NCBI RefSeq assembly: GCF_050947875.1
Contig: NW_027460390.1
Coordinates: forward strand, 1,116,001-1,180,000
DNA: 64,000 nt
Source of the DNA: Dermacentor variabilis
Lineage: Eukaryota; Arthropoda; Arachnida; Ixodida; Ixodidae
Reading direction: 5' to 3'
In this document: piece by piece, positions 21,881 through 32,400 of the stretch
Position numbering within the stretch: position 1 is the stretch's first letter
How the letters are laid out: the number at the start of each line of letters is the position of its first letter
Translations under genes and position numbers: made by a program
Notes under the pieces: generated by a model
Databases searched by the model: none
Told to the model about the DNA's origin: nothing
Seen by the model: only the letters and a program-made list of their open reading frames with translations

Positions 21881-22346
21881 CGATAAAACTACTTTGGCTA
21901 CATAGCTATCTTACAGCTATCTACTAACTTGCTATCGCAATAGATGTTTCGCCTTTCTGGCGATACTGCGAGTATTTTTTTATTGTTTTCTCTGTTGCAC
22001 TAATCTGGCTGTTGCGTTATAAATGTATGTATTCTTGAGTATTTGCACATTGCTGTGCATCTATGCTCAGGATATACTGTTATTACCGTTGATTACGTGT
22101 CAGAAATATGTGTCACATTTATTTGTCTTTTTTGTTTTGTGTTTTGATGTACCAATAGTGAAATACTGTTTTTGGTACCCTCGGTTTTGCACCTCGAAGT
22201 ACGTTTATACATTTATTTTCTGTTGTTCTCTTTCTTAAAAAAAAAAGAGGTTGTATATGCTGTCTGCCAGGCTCTGCCATAAAAACCCAGTGTGGCTTTG
22301 GTAGGCCTGCACATTTTATCTTGCACTGTCGTTGAATAATAAACTG

Positions 22347-22422
<76 letters not shown>
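21881..22422 (+). mobile_element. 3' UTR and tail of a CR1-like LINE ending in (ATT)n
   Basis: AT-rich sequence ends with CCAGTGTGGCTTTGGTAGGC ... GTTGAATAATAAACTGTTAT and a (TTA)n tail at 22351-22422, the usual form of a CR1-type 3' end. No coding part is readable upstream, so only the last roughly 200 bp are supported. Confidence 0.5.
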
Positions 22423-22423
<1 letters not shown>

Positions 22424-22435
22424 AAAGTTGTCGTT

Positions 22436-22906
22436 AAACATTTCTGGAATTCCGCTTTCAAACAAAAAAGTTCCGCCACAAGGGAGCTTAGAAAACATGT
22501 CCGTTATGTAGTTGCGCGTTCAGCCACAAGGTTTGGCGCGGCCAGACGCTGTGCTTATGTGCCTAACATATTTAACAAATTGCCAGAAGAAACTTTTAAC
22601 GCGACATCAAAAAGCACGCTCAAACGCTTCTTAAAGCAGCTACAGTAAGATTAACCTCTTGTACATATTTTTTTGCATCGCAATATTCACCTCTTCAACT
22701 TTTGTTATGTGTAGATAACCAAATGTTATCTTGTTCTTCTCAATTTTTTGCCATTCGTTTTATTTTTTTATTTTTTTTCTTCATGTCTCATCAATTTATG
22801 TATATATTTTTGCCTTGTCTATCATTTTCATTGGCACGGTCCTACAAGCCAACTAAGGCTTAGACCGGCCTGCTTGTGTTGTTTTTGTATATTGTGTGGC
22901 AATAAA

Positions 22907-22987
<81 letters not shown>

Positions 22988-23014
22988 CATCATTATTATT
23001 ATTACTATTATTAT
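22436..23014 (+). mobile_element. CR1-like LINE fragment ending in (ATT)n
   Basis: 22500-22650 reads RYVVARSATRFGAARRCAYV and FNKLPEETFNATSKSTLKRF, then a stop: a typical CR1 ORF2 C-terminus. A 3' UTR follows, ending at GTGTGGCAATAAACATT and (ATT)n at 22908-23014 with a few CATC interruptions. The rest of the element is absent. Confidence 0.6.
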
Positions 23015-23079
23015 ATGAAAGACATCTCCACAGTGGGTTCCTGACACAAGGACAGATAATCATACAGCAAGTCTACAAT

Positions 23080-23478
23080 GATTTCTGCATCATTTGCGTC
23101 GTTTAGTGCGCGGGAAGAGTTGGTGGTAGGACAAATCGCGGCTGCTGCATCAGAACAACGCAGCAAATCGCAACCCTTTCACCATACGGCATTTCCTGTC
23201 CGAAAGGAACATCGTCAACCCGGAACAGCCTCTCTGATCTTGCCCCATTCGACCTTTTTATTTTTCATCAAGCGAAAGGCGATTATACCCGGAGCCCGTT
23301 CTGAAGACGCGGAGGCGATCAAGAAAGCCGTAACGACGGAGCCGAAGAATATACCAGCAGACTCCTTTGAGCGCTACATAGAAACGTAGTAGAGAAGGAC
23401 GGGAAAATGCTTCAGACTGCAGGAGAATTTCCTTCAAGGGAGGACATTGCAAAATTTTTCCATATAAACAAATTATGA
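23080..23478 (+). pseudogene. mariner-like transposase C-terminal remnant
   Basis: AREELVV near 23112, then after decayed sequence EDAEAIKKAVTTEPKNIPAD and SFERYIETW with a stop after Trp, and finally AGEFPSREDIAKFFHINKL ending near 23478. In mariner/Tc1-type transposases the last catalytic Asp region is followed by such a helical block (K-x-FEDxExI ... F..C...W..R...C). The catalytic Asp region itself is not intact. No inverted terminal repeats were found. Family assignment is by pattern only. Confidence 0.5.
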
Positions 23479-23499
23479 GTGATACCTGTCGCGTTACTT

Positions 23500-23960
23500 T
23501 AAAGACAGACCTCGTATTCTCATGCAGCAGGTATTTAGGAATAGAATTCGATGATACTCTGTGATGAAGTGACCATGTTGATTGTATTTGTAAGAAGGTA
23601 ATAAATGTAGCCGCGTAGCTGTACAACATAAAGAGTGCAACTTGTGCTAAATTAAGAAAAATGGTATCGCAATCAGTAGGATAATCGATAATCAGATATG
23701 TCATAGCGTTCTTTAGCTTTTGTTCATGGACGCAGAAAAACAGTAGTTTTTGAGTGGGCAAATAATATCGATCACAGATTAAGGACAGAAAAAAATAAAA
23801 GAGAATTGTTTGCAACCTTGGCTATTTTGCAGTGGATCACCTGCTGAACTATTTTTCCATAAAGAAAGACACACACACACATAAAAGAACGAGTGGTACA
23901 AAATACCAATGATATACACAAGGTACGGAAATAAATGATTAGAACATTATGTTCCGCCAT
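23500..23960 (+). pseudogene. Possible LINE C-terminal remnant
   Basis: The frame reads YLGIEFDDTL-x-WSDHVD, then KKVINVAA, KLRKMVSQSVG, and after stops DHLLNYFSIKKDTHTHI and VVQNTNDIHKVRK. YLGIxFDxxLxWxxHV is the block after the FADD box in CR1/Jockey-type RTs, so this looks like a worn ORF2 end. Several stops are present. Weakly supported. Confidence 0.35.
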
Positions 23961-24469
23961 TGTTCACATATCAAATGAAAGCAATAATATTAATTCCCTG
24001 AAAGAAGTTAAAGAAGACATCAATTGTTCGAGAAGTTCTAGGAACTGCTTGTCAAGGAAACTTGCATATATATGTTTTAAGTGTTCATGTTATCAAAAAC
24101 CTATAATTGAGGTTGTAAAATTGTGTTCTTGTACAACCACCGGGAGAAGTTTAAATATTTGTTTTAATAAGTGTGACAAGTTCACTTATAAAAAAGCTTG
24201 CTTAAGGAATCTTGTGGTAATTTATGAAGCACTTCCCGTTGCGGTATAAGGTGTGAAACTGACTCTAATACCTCAAACTGTTGATATTCCAAGTTGCGTT
24301 ATTTCAGTTGTATCAGTATCAATATTTTTGAAGTGTTTGTGTTAGCGTTCATGGCAATGGCTGCCAGTTCCACATGAAAGCGCAGCAGTGCCCATGTGGC
24401 ACAGAATTTACTGAGGGTACAATTTTTTGCATAAAAACATCCTTAATATCATTATTTAGGATTGTTTTA

Positions 24470-24511
<42 letters not shown>

Positions 24512-25069
24512 ATTATATGCTCAATCTCGTCTTTACGTTGTGTTACATTCTGTTTTGATTTTTTACGTCTTTCCCCTTCTAACCATCGGCTTCTTGGCTA
24601 ATCCTCTGTAGTGGGTTAGCCTCATATTATGAAGTGTAAGCAATAGAAAAACAAGCGTCAGTACACCAACAAAAGTGATGGATCCAGCCGAGGAAGTTGC
24701 GGTAAGATCGTCAGCGGGATATAGATCAATTGATACAGCGGGTTTAGTTACGACTGGTATGCAGTTTAGTATTCCATCATAATGTATCGAATGCAGAAAA
24801 AAAAAAAGAACTGCCACCGCTAAATGAGACGACCTGTCAAGCGCAGGAAAAAAAGCCGCAGGGTTCTTATCTCTCTAATTGCCCGATAACCTCAGTTAAC
24901 GAATACCTATATCATTTAAAATCTGCTTCATTCGACAAAAAGGGGTTACTAATCTTACATACTGTTGCCAATTTTTTCTTGCACATATTCAGCTAAAATG
25001 GCAATAAAAAGTTGCAGGGACGTTTCACTTCGTGAACGCGGGTGATGCGCAAGCGTGCGGGTGCTATAG
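23961..25069. other. AT-rich DNA without recognised gene
   Basis: A Cys-rich frame at 23935-24249 (+) and a frame with one hydrophobic segment at 24817-24563 (-, TFVGVLTLVFLLLTL) are open but unsupported by neighbours or codon bias. An (ATT)n tract lies at 24470-24510. Confidence 0.4.
24470..24510. repeat. (ATT)n microsatellite
   Basis: About 41 bp of ATT repeats, possibly the tail of a LINE fragment on the + strand. Confidence 0.95.
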
Positions 25070-25430
25070 CGCGCACAAAGCTGTCGGCCCTCGGTGCGCC
25101 TAAATGCTTACACTGTCCGCATGGCAGATCGCATTCAAGACAGGGCTCGCGCGGCCGCTTCATGCGCAGCAGCTGCCGGAGTAGAACGACCCCTTGTAAG
25201 CATTCGCTTACTAACTACACTAACAAGCACGGTGTCAGCGCGCACAGGCAGACATGAACACATCACACTCGATGACCGCGGACGCTCGCTGTCAAAACGC
25301 TGGCGTGAGCAATCGCGGCAGCAGCAGCGAGCGAACTGACCTTCGTGCTGTATATCGCTTCAACGCAAATTCAGCGGTGAGAACACAGCGCGCACAAAGC
25401 TACGAGCCGCATTGTGACCGCATTGAGGCA
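25070..25430 (-). repeat. GC-rich dispersed repeat, copy C (two related blocks)
   Basis: The complement of 25205-25340 matches 21725-21870, and the complement of 25341-25430 matches 19960-20060. The block 25070-25140 carries the same words again (GCGATCTGCCATGCGG, AGCTTTGTGCGCGCT), so the family may be tandem with a unit of roughly 290 bp. Confidence 0.5.
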
Positions 25431-25454
25431 AATATCAGGGATGCATTCATACAG

Positions 25455-27425
25455 TTTTTTTTCTCTCCGTATTCCTTGACTTGGAGAAAGCGTATGACAC
25501 CTCATGGCGCTTCGGTATTATCCAAGACCTTTCCGCCAGGGGTGTCCGCGGCAATATGTGAAGTACAGCTGAAAGTTACCTGTCTGATCACACCTTTCCT
25601 GTAAGGGTCGGTCACGCCTTGTCGAGGTCTTTCACCCAGGAAAGTAATGTCCCGCAATTCAGTTGGTGTGCTTAGCTGTACACTGTTTATTGTGAAAATG
25701 AATTCTCTGCGCACGGCTATCCCGCGAACAATGTTCTACTCTTTATATGTAGATGATGTGCAGATTGGTTTTAAATCGTGCAACTATTCTACCTGCGAAC
25801 GACATGTCCAGCATTGCTTAAAGTGGCTAAATGGGCTGATGAAAACGGTTTTAGGTTCAGCACAGAGAAAAAGTGCATGCGTCCTTTTCACAAATAAAGA
25901 GAGGAATAGTATCAGACCCTGGTATTGAGTTATTCGGTAGCAGATTACCTGTAAGCAAATAGCGCAAGTTTCTCGGCATTATACTGGACTCAAAACTTAC
26001 ATTTATCCAGAATATCAAATACTTGAAGGCTAAATGCATGAAAATAATTAACCTCCTAAAACTTTTGTCACGCACAACATGGGGTAGTAATCGAAGATGT
26101 CTCCTGAACTTGTATACCTGTCTTGTCTACTCACGCCTTGATTACGGAAGTATAATTTATCATTCCGCAATGCCAAGTGCATTAAAAATCTTAAGACCCC
26201 GTTCATCATCTGGGTATCCGTCTCGCGAAGGGTGCTTTCAAGACAAATCCTATCTAGTGCCTCTACGTAGAGTCGAATCAGTGATCACTTCATCTGCAGT
26301 GGACATATAGAAGGTTTACATACTTTCTAAGAGTACACCCGAACACTGAACACCCGTCTTATTCAACTATACGCGATATGACCACTGCCACACTTTTCCA
26401 TAACCCACCTGCAGCCAGAAAGCCGCTGTCTTTGCCTGTCAGGAACCTTATTGAGGAAATGGGTGTTCCAATGCTTGAACATTGTCCTATGGCTTCAGTG
26501 AAACTGTGTAACTTTGGCGAAACTGGGTAATGTGCTAGCAGACCGATTGGCCACATCTATTACATTGCAAGCTATTAATACTACCGCTGCTGTCCCTGCC
26601 ACAGATCTAAAGCCTTTCTGAAGATCTGAAGCCAGTAGTCGCAGGTAACAGCGACCATTGGCAACGCTTGTGGGAAGCTGAAACAATAATAAACTTCACC
26701 TAATTAAGCCACAGTTAGGTTTCTGGCCCTTCGCAACGAAAACATGAATTGGTGCCCTATGCTGTCGTCTCAGAATAGGACACACATATGGCATCCACAG
26801 GTTTTTGCTTACTGGTGACGAACCACCAACATGTGGTAGATGTGGTGAGAGGCTGACCGTCCTCCACGTGCTTCTGGAGTGTAGGGAAGCCGAAACAGAG
26901 AGAGAGGAACATTTTCATCTAGCATACCGCTATCATGTCCCTCTCCATTCCATTATGTTTCTTGGTGAAGAACTGCTTTTTAGTACTAAAGCAATCCTAG
27001 GTTTCTTGAATGAGGTTGTCCTTCCTGTGAAAAGGCCAATAAATTCGTAGCGCATCCTCTCGTCAGAGGATGCTGCTGCGATAGTGTTTAGTATAAACAC
27101 ATGCCTCCAGGTCCTCGTGTTTCAAGGGCTCTGGTGAGGCAGTAGTGCGTCTAGCCAATTTTTACATCCGACATATTTGGTATATCGTATCATTCCTTCG
27201 CAATGCATTTCGGTGTTCATAGTAAACGTCATTAGTCATTGCCATAATCTTATTACACGTAGATTTTACGTACTTTACGGCGACTTTTTTTGGGCCCCAT
27301 TACAGCCACGTCACATCTGCTTCTCAGAATTCATCACTCCACTGCGAACTCACTAACACTGGCATGTCGCATTTTGGCCATACATGGCCCTTGCGCCACT
27401 AAACAACATAAATTCATTCATTACG
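25455..27425 (+). pseudogene. Decayed I/Jockey-type LINE: RT and C-terminal zinc finger, RNase H deleted
   Basis: RT pieces: LDLEKAYDTS near 25480 (motif A), SYLSDHTFPVRVGHALS near 25570, and a decayed catalytic box near 25750. RKFLGIILDSKLTF and SRTTWGSNRRCLLNLYTCLV (26023-26310) are followed by HHLGIRLAKGAFKTNPI, YFLRVHPNTEHPSY and MGVPMLEHCPM. The RNase H core is missing; only its end survives (NVLADRLATSI, 26530). The C-terminal zinc finger CGRCGERLTVLHVLLEC lies at 26830-26880. The 3' end CCATACATGGCCCTTGCGCC then ACTAAACAACATAAATTCATTC reaches about 27425. Many stops and frameshifts: an old copy. Confidence 0.7.
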
Positions 27426-27568
27426 CAAAGCAAATCGGTGCCGATTCGAGGCTTTTCTTCTTGAGTCAGGCGCCGGTGATTTGCTCACTTCCCGCGACCT
27501 TTGTAATGAAGGGAGTACGCTGTGCCTGCGCTTGTTCTAGGCCGATTAACGTGTTTACGCATGTACGA

Positions 27569-27579
27569 TATATAAAAGG
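27569..27579 (+). promoter_or_regulatory. TATA box candidate
   Basis: TATATAAAAGG is a full-strength TATA match on the + strand. A start site would be expected near 27600, inside a GC-rich block upstream of a small membrane-protein frame. A Kozak-like ACCATGG at 27585-27591 lies too close to the box to be the start codon of that transcript. Confidence 0.3.
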
Positions 27580-27633
27580 AGTTACCATGGTTCCAGCTCT
27601 GCCCCACCACGTTCCCTCCCCAACGAAAATTCG

Positions 27634-27852
27634 CAGGCAATCCGGCGACCCTCGATCACTGTGAGTAGTGGTGGGCCGTCGATCGTGCAGCCGTGGTGGA
27701 GTTACCAGATCCCCTGGCTCATGGTGGCCGTGGGAGCTGTGCTTGTGCTGCTCGCGCTCACCGCGTACAGCCTGATACCGAGACGGCCCAGGCGATACGT
27801 CGCCGTGGCGGGCGATGAGTGGCGAAGCACTCCGTCGCCAGACTGCGCTTGA
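27634..27852 (+). CDS. Hypothetical small single-pass membrane frame or terminal exon
   Basis: Not recognised. The frame is open from an acceptor-like TTCGCAG (ending 27633) to the stop at 27850-27852. The first ATG for the membrane part is at 27721 (MVAVGAVLVLLALTAYSL), giving 43 residues with one strong hydrophobic helix, a basic juxtamembrane patch (IPRRPRRYV) and a short polar tail. Positive charges just after the helix fit a type I or tail-anchored layout with the tail in the cytosol. The block is GC-rich between AT-rich flanks, unlike neighbouring DNA. It may be a small gene driven by the TATA box at 27569, a last exon, or chance. Confidence 0.25.
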   Translation, partial: QAIRRPSITVSSGGPSIVQPWWSYQIPWLMVAVGAVLVLLALTAYSLIPRRPRRYVAVAGDEWRSTPSPDCA

Positions 27853-28154
27853 CACTGCAGCGACCCCGATGCGCTGCCCTTGGAACAGCAGCACGTGAGA
27901 CGTTTGGCGTTCGAAGCTGCTGCTATACCGTTTGCGGAGGCCCCACAAAGGAACGTCGCTTCGGGCACGATGTCATCGTCCTTTGCCCAGGTCTTCCGAA
28001 TCTCGTGAATGGCCCCGAAGATGCATCGCACAAAAATACACGCCGCATTAAAATTCCATCAGTGACGCAGCGCAGGTGGACTTGTACGTTGTTATACCGT
28101 GCTGAAAAAAAAAAAAAACACGACGCGGCCAGTTCATGGATAAAAGGATGTGCA
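27853..28154. other. No feature recognised
   Basis: GC-rich to about 28000, then AT-rich with an A13 run near 28105. No domain or repeat seen. Confidence 0.35.
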
Positions 28155-28490
28155 TGCATAAAAGACATATGCGGATGATAACGTTAAGTTTTCCGGAATT
28201 TTTATGGATAGCCTGTTTCAGATAACATAATTCTAGTCCTTGAGCTGGATTATTCAGATAGGCGGACATTACTGTCACGAGAAACCGAAACACGCATTCT
28301 ACTAATTAAAAAATAGCTAATTAACTTCTTAGTTAATTACTTTACGGCACGTATTGCAATTTACAAATCGTAGCCGGTGAACTTCCAAGGCATATCCACT
28401 TGAAATGAATTTCCAGAATGACACCAGTTTCGAGGCGTGTGCCATCGAACTCGCCGCAAAAATGCGTTGTTGTTGCACTTGCTTTTTTTT
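28155..28490 (-). repeat. Diverged inverted repeat, left arm
   Basis: The complement reads CCTCGAAACTGGTGTCATTC, TCATTTCAAGTGGATATGCC, CAGCTCAAGGACTAGAATTA and AAAATTCCGGAAAACTTAA. It aligns block by block with the + strand of 28535-28800. The arms differ by substitutions and by an extra AT-rich piece (TTAATTA words) in this arm. Confidence 0.6.
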
Positions 28491-28534
28491 TTTTTAGCAA
28501 ATCGCTCTTTTAGGCTTTGAAGCACAAAAGTAAC

Positions 28535-28800
28535 TGGAACGTCGACGCATTTCACCCGACATTTTGGGAAATAATGTCTCGAAACAGCTGTCATCCGAAA
28601 GATTCATTTGAACTGGATATGCCTTGCAAACCCACCGTCTACAATTCCCCAATTGTGAATGTGAATGTGCATGTGAATCGATTTCTTGTGAATAATGCAC
28701 CTCAAGGGCGAGGATTGTGCCATCTGCCACAGGTGATTTTTAAAGATTCCGTAAAATTTAGAAGTGATCACCGCGCACATGTATAGCTCGGGTGCTATAT
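28535..28800 (+). repeat. Diverged inverted repeat, right arm
   Basis: TCTCGAAACAGCTGTCATCC, TCATTTGAACTGGATATGCC, CACCTCAAGGGCGAGGATTG and AAGATTCCGTAAAATTTAG are the counterparts of the left arm. About 45 bp with a T run (28483-28494) separate the arms. It is a dispersed repeat in opposed copies or a fold-back element; the family is not recognised. Confidence 0.6.
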
Positions 28801-30190
28801 GATGCACGGCCGAAGCTGCCACCCCCAACTTTTCTCTTCAACTTTTAGAACACGGAAAACACGAAATGGTTGCTGCATCGCAAGGTTTTGCAGATATTTA
28901 CTTGCGAGCTAGGCAAATCGCGTGTACAAGGGGTGCTTCTTTTTTGTTGAACAAATTGGTCTAGTACTTGAGCTGCGAGAGAAAATTCAGTAGCCGTGAA
29001 CGACTGACACATACGACCCTACGACGCTGTAAACTCGGGTTCACCGAGCGTTGATACTTGCCTATAGTAATTCCTTTTGCGTAGCGCGCGTGCTGGTACG
29101 CTGCAACGTAAAGTACGACTGGTTGTTATGAAACCGAATATCCATAAATGCAAAAAATGACAAGGGCATCCCGAAATCACTCGCGCTGACGCATGGCTGT
29201 GCACACTTAGGGCTGTCTCGGAAACTCTGCCTCGGCTTTGATATCGCAGAATATGTTACATGTTTAACACGCATGCTTTGGAATAACAACGTGCACGGTG
29301 TCCTTCGTTTCTTCAAAACAGTTTCTGCAATGCATTCATTCGACATGTCCACAATGTCTTGCGTACCGACTTACTTCAGGCACGTCAAAATCAGGCTGTT
29401 TGTTTCGTTCTTTGCCATTGCCTCGTGTGTAGCGAGTGTATAACGGGAACGTACCAAGCTCGAACTTAACCTTTCGAACCTCTGCAGTAAGGCGGACGAT
29501 AGTTTGACCAGCCCTTATTGACAACATATATTATACTGATCACAAATTGAAAAAAAAATATTGTTCGCTCCACTTTAGTACGCACCACCTTGCATCGATC
29601 ACAAAGTCAAACTCCAAGCTTTGCGCTGTCGAATACACCTGTTCGCTGATAGCTTCGCATACAAAAGGGTTACGTCCAACTGAAACAAGCTGCCAGCCTC
29701 CATCGCTTCTAATCCAGTAGCGTCTACATTTAAAGCTGCAAGCAACCACTTATATTGCAAGCTTTTCTACTCCTCTCAACAACGCCCATGTGCGGCATTG
29801 TGAGCTATGAAATAAAAAAATAAATACAATAAAAAAGACAGCTGCCGCTGCTTGCGCACCGCGTAGTAAAAAAACATTGTGCCAGAAAATGTCGCACCGC
29901 CACCTATTTGAGTCTTTATAGTGAAACAGCTAATACTTTTCACCTTTTCATCTTTGCTCCATTTCACGGATTCGCGAACGCAAATTTAAATACTGGAAGA
30001 CACACAGTTCTTCCAATCATTAGCTTTGTCTTACGCGATGTAATTTTTCGTTTTTCCACATGTACTATAATGCCACTAGAACTCTCAATAACTTGGCATT
30101 TTTCGGCTGGAGAATGAGCGTTGGGAAAAAACATATTCAACGACATCTGATTAAGGAATTAGAGCTACTCACTGAACATCGCAGCCCCGA
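28801..30190. other. No gene recognised
   Basis: Mixed composition with AT-rich stretches. Short frames on both strands lack domains, and no microsatellite or recognised repeat is present. Confidence 0.4.
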
Positions 30191-30194
30191 CGCC

Positions 30195-30838
30195 GTATTA
30201 TAAATATTCCTCGCGTCTTCCGGACCACGCGGCCACCGCAAGGCTAGAGGCCTTAGGCATGCACAACACGATCGAGGAGCTCTTAGAGGCTCACCACACA
30301 GCCCAAGTCCGTCGTCTCTCGCTAACCCCGGTGGGCCGCACAGTCCTCCGGAAGCTCAGTCTCGAGGCTATCCCCGAGGTTACAAAGTACATGACGATTC
30401 CGCTTAAGGTCAGGGGGAATATTTATGCCCCACCTCTACCCCGCAACATGGACCCCGAGTTCCATCAGGGCCGTCGGCAGGCCCGTAGTGAAGCCATTTG
30501 GCGACGCTACGGCTCGCAAGATGGAGTGGTCTACAAAGACGCAGCCAGCCACCCTCGCGACGACATCATGACCGCGGTGGTAGCGGATCACAACGGAGGA
30601 TTAATAGAACACACAACAATCACGACTGGCTGAGTGGTGGAAGCGGAGGAAACCGCGATTGCCATGGCCATGCACGCGGAAGCGAATACCGTCATCAGCG
30701 ACAGCAAGCAGGCCATGGGCAATTTCGTCCGCGGTTGAATTTCCAAACAGGCGTACCATGTCCTCACACGACGCCCCCTAAGCGGCTTGAAATCCCTCGT
30801 GTGGACACCCGCCCACGCGGCTGTGCCCGGCAACACAA
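30195..30838 (+). pseudogene. I-clade LINE fragment (RT end to RNase H), cut by a repeat
   Basis: 30195-30633 reads LPDHAATARLEALG, MHNTIEELLEAHHTAQVRRL and IYAPPLPRNMDPEFHQGRRQ, equivalent to LGVHNTLEEIIETQERSQ and IAPLPRNMHPANNVG in the 7.3-12.9 kb element. RNase H follows: VVYKDAASHP, a TGA near 30632, ETAIAMAMHAEANTVISDSK (the Glu and second Asp regions), and LVWTPAHAAVPGN. At 30838-30843 the sequence passes directly into a tRNA-headed repeat, which has cut the element. Confidence 0.7.
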
Positions 30839-30842
30839 GAAG

Positions 30843-31308
30843 TCATATCACAAGAAGCCAACAAACACTGACACCAAGGACAACATAGGGGAAATTATTT
30901 GCGCTTAATAAAGGAGATAAATAAAGGATAAATTAATTGAAATGAAAGTGGATGAAAAAGCAACTTGCCGCAGGTGGGGAACGATCACACAAGCTTCGCA
31001 TTTCGCGTGCGATGCTCTACCAATTGAGCTACCGCGGCGCCGTGTCCCCATCCACTTTCTTGGGTATTTATGTTTCCTTGTAGAACCCTGGGAGTGTTAG
31101 CCAGCGCCACCACTCACAGACCTTGACGGCGGGTGTGGAACATCCTTTATGCCGCAGACGTCACGAGAACGTGATCTTTTTGGGTGAAGGCAACTGGTCA
31201 ATAAACCCACGCATGCTACCTGAAGCCATCAATATTGCCGGATTCGAGACCCTCGTTACGTAATAAACGAGAAGAAAGGGGGTTAATCGAGGGCCCCATT
31301 TCTATTAG
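30843..31308 (-). repeat. tRNA-headed repeat unit, full length
   Basis: Begins TCATATCACAAGAAGCC and ends at TTTCTATTAGTCATATCAC, where the next unit starts at 31309: period 466 bp. Landmarks are as in the 16-kb copy (CCATCCACTTTCTTGGGT, AACGTGATCTTTTTGGGTGA, GATTCGAGACCCTCGTTA). It is inserted in the RNase H part of the I-clade fragment. Confidence 0.75.
30967..31038 (-). pseudogene. tRNA-like cloverleaf
   Basis: 72 nt with acceptor GCCGCGG/CTGCGGC, D arm TAGCTCAATTGGTAGAGC and anticodon loop CGCGAAA as at 16176. A substitution in the extra-loop/T-stem side (AAGCTT, GTGTG) weakens the T stem. Confidence 0.65.
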
Positions 31309-31541
31309 TCATATCACAAGAAGTCAACAAACACTGACACCAAGGACAACATAGGGGAAATTATTTGCGCTTAATAAAGGAGATAAAGAAACGATAAATT
31401 AATTGAAATGAAAGTGGATGAAAAAGCAACTTGCCGCAGGTGGGGAACGATCACACAACCTTCGCATTTCGCGCGATGCTCTACCAATTGAGCTACCGGG
31501 AAATGCGAAGGTTGTGGGATCGTTCCCCACCTGCGGCAAGA
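31309..31541 (-). repeat. Second tRNA-headed unit, truncated and folded back
   Basis: The unit restarts at TCATATCACAAGAAGTCAAC and continues through the tRNA 3' half (31433-31497). After CTACC it turns back: 31498-31541 is the reverse complement of the tRNA 3' part. Arms 31431-31469 and 31501-31539 pair over 39 bases with one mismatch, around a 31-base spacer. Confidence 0.8.
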
Positions 31542-31687
31542 GATTGATTTCACTGGGCAATCGCTGGACCATTGAAACAAAAGCGGTTGAACGTGAGAGA
31601 GAAAGCTGAATTGTGCCGACTGTACATGAAGCATAACCTTGACTTAGAACCCGCACGGCTAGCTTCGAACGTCAACCGCGGTAGTAC

Positions 31688-31880
31688 CTGATTGTCTATG
31701 ACGTTGCGCCGCTGAGCTCGAGGTAGCGGGTTTGATCCCGGCCATGGTAGTCATATTCCAATGGGGGCGGAATGGTGAAACACTCGTCTACAGTGCAGAA
31801 ACCCCAGGTGGGCATGCATCATCTAGAGTTGCCTGCTACGCCATACCTTCCAATAATATAATCAATTTTGCGAGTAAAAC
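31688..31880 (+). mobile_element. Ruka-like tRNA-derived SINE, partial
   Basis: TGTCTATGACGTTGCGCCGC and GGTAGCGGGTTTGATCCCGG fit RNA polymerase III A- and B-box regions; the B box GGTTTGATCCC is close to GGTTCGANNCC. GCCATGGTAGTCATATTCC, ATGGGGGCGGAATGGTGAAA and AACCCCAGGTGG follow. This is the layout of the tRNA-related SINE described in ticks as Ruka. The middle is shortened and no clear A tail is present. It is a different family from the ~466-bp units. Confidence 0.6.
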
Positions 31881-31941
31881 CGCAGAATTTTCTTTTAATG
31901 TGACTCGCATTCTTCGCTTTCTTGGGAGATTTTGAGATTGC

Positions 31942-32240
<299 letters not shown>

Positions 32241-32251
32241 ACTCCGACACA

Positions 32252-32400
32252 GCTGAGTGAGTGAGTGAGTGAGTGAAGAAACTTTATTGTAGGTCCGGCG
32301 AGGACGCGAACTCGTCGCGCACCCAAGTTGTCTACCAGCTTGGGACACCAGGAATTTGCTCGTAGTCGGGAGGCTGTCGTGGCCATTTCATCGTCGTCAT
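32252..32400 (-). mobile_element. 3' end of an I-clade LINE
   Basis: GAGTGAGTGAGTGAGTGAAG then AACTTTATTGTAGGTCCGGC on the + strand is the complement of the simple-tail 3' end seen at 7344. Only the last roughly 150 bp remain. Confidence 0.65.

Noticed and set aside
24563..24817. Minus-strand 84-residue frame with a hydrophobic segment
   Set aside because: A single possible membrane helix in AT-rich DNA, with no promoter, splice or homology support.
28000..30190. Host gene in the repeat-poor stretch
   Set aside because: No frame on either strand has recognisable motifs, convincing splice sites or codon bias.
16176..31038. Functional tRNA-Ser(CGA) genes
   Set aside because: G33, non-standard T loop, no long variable arm, and embedding in a dispersed 466-bp repeat.
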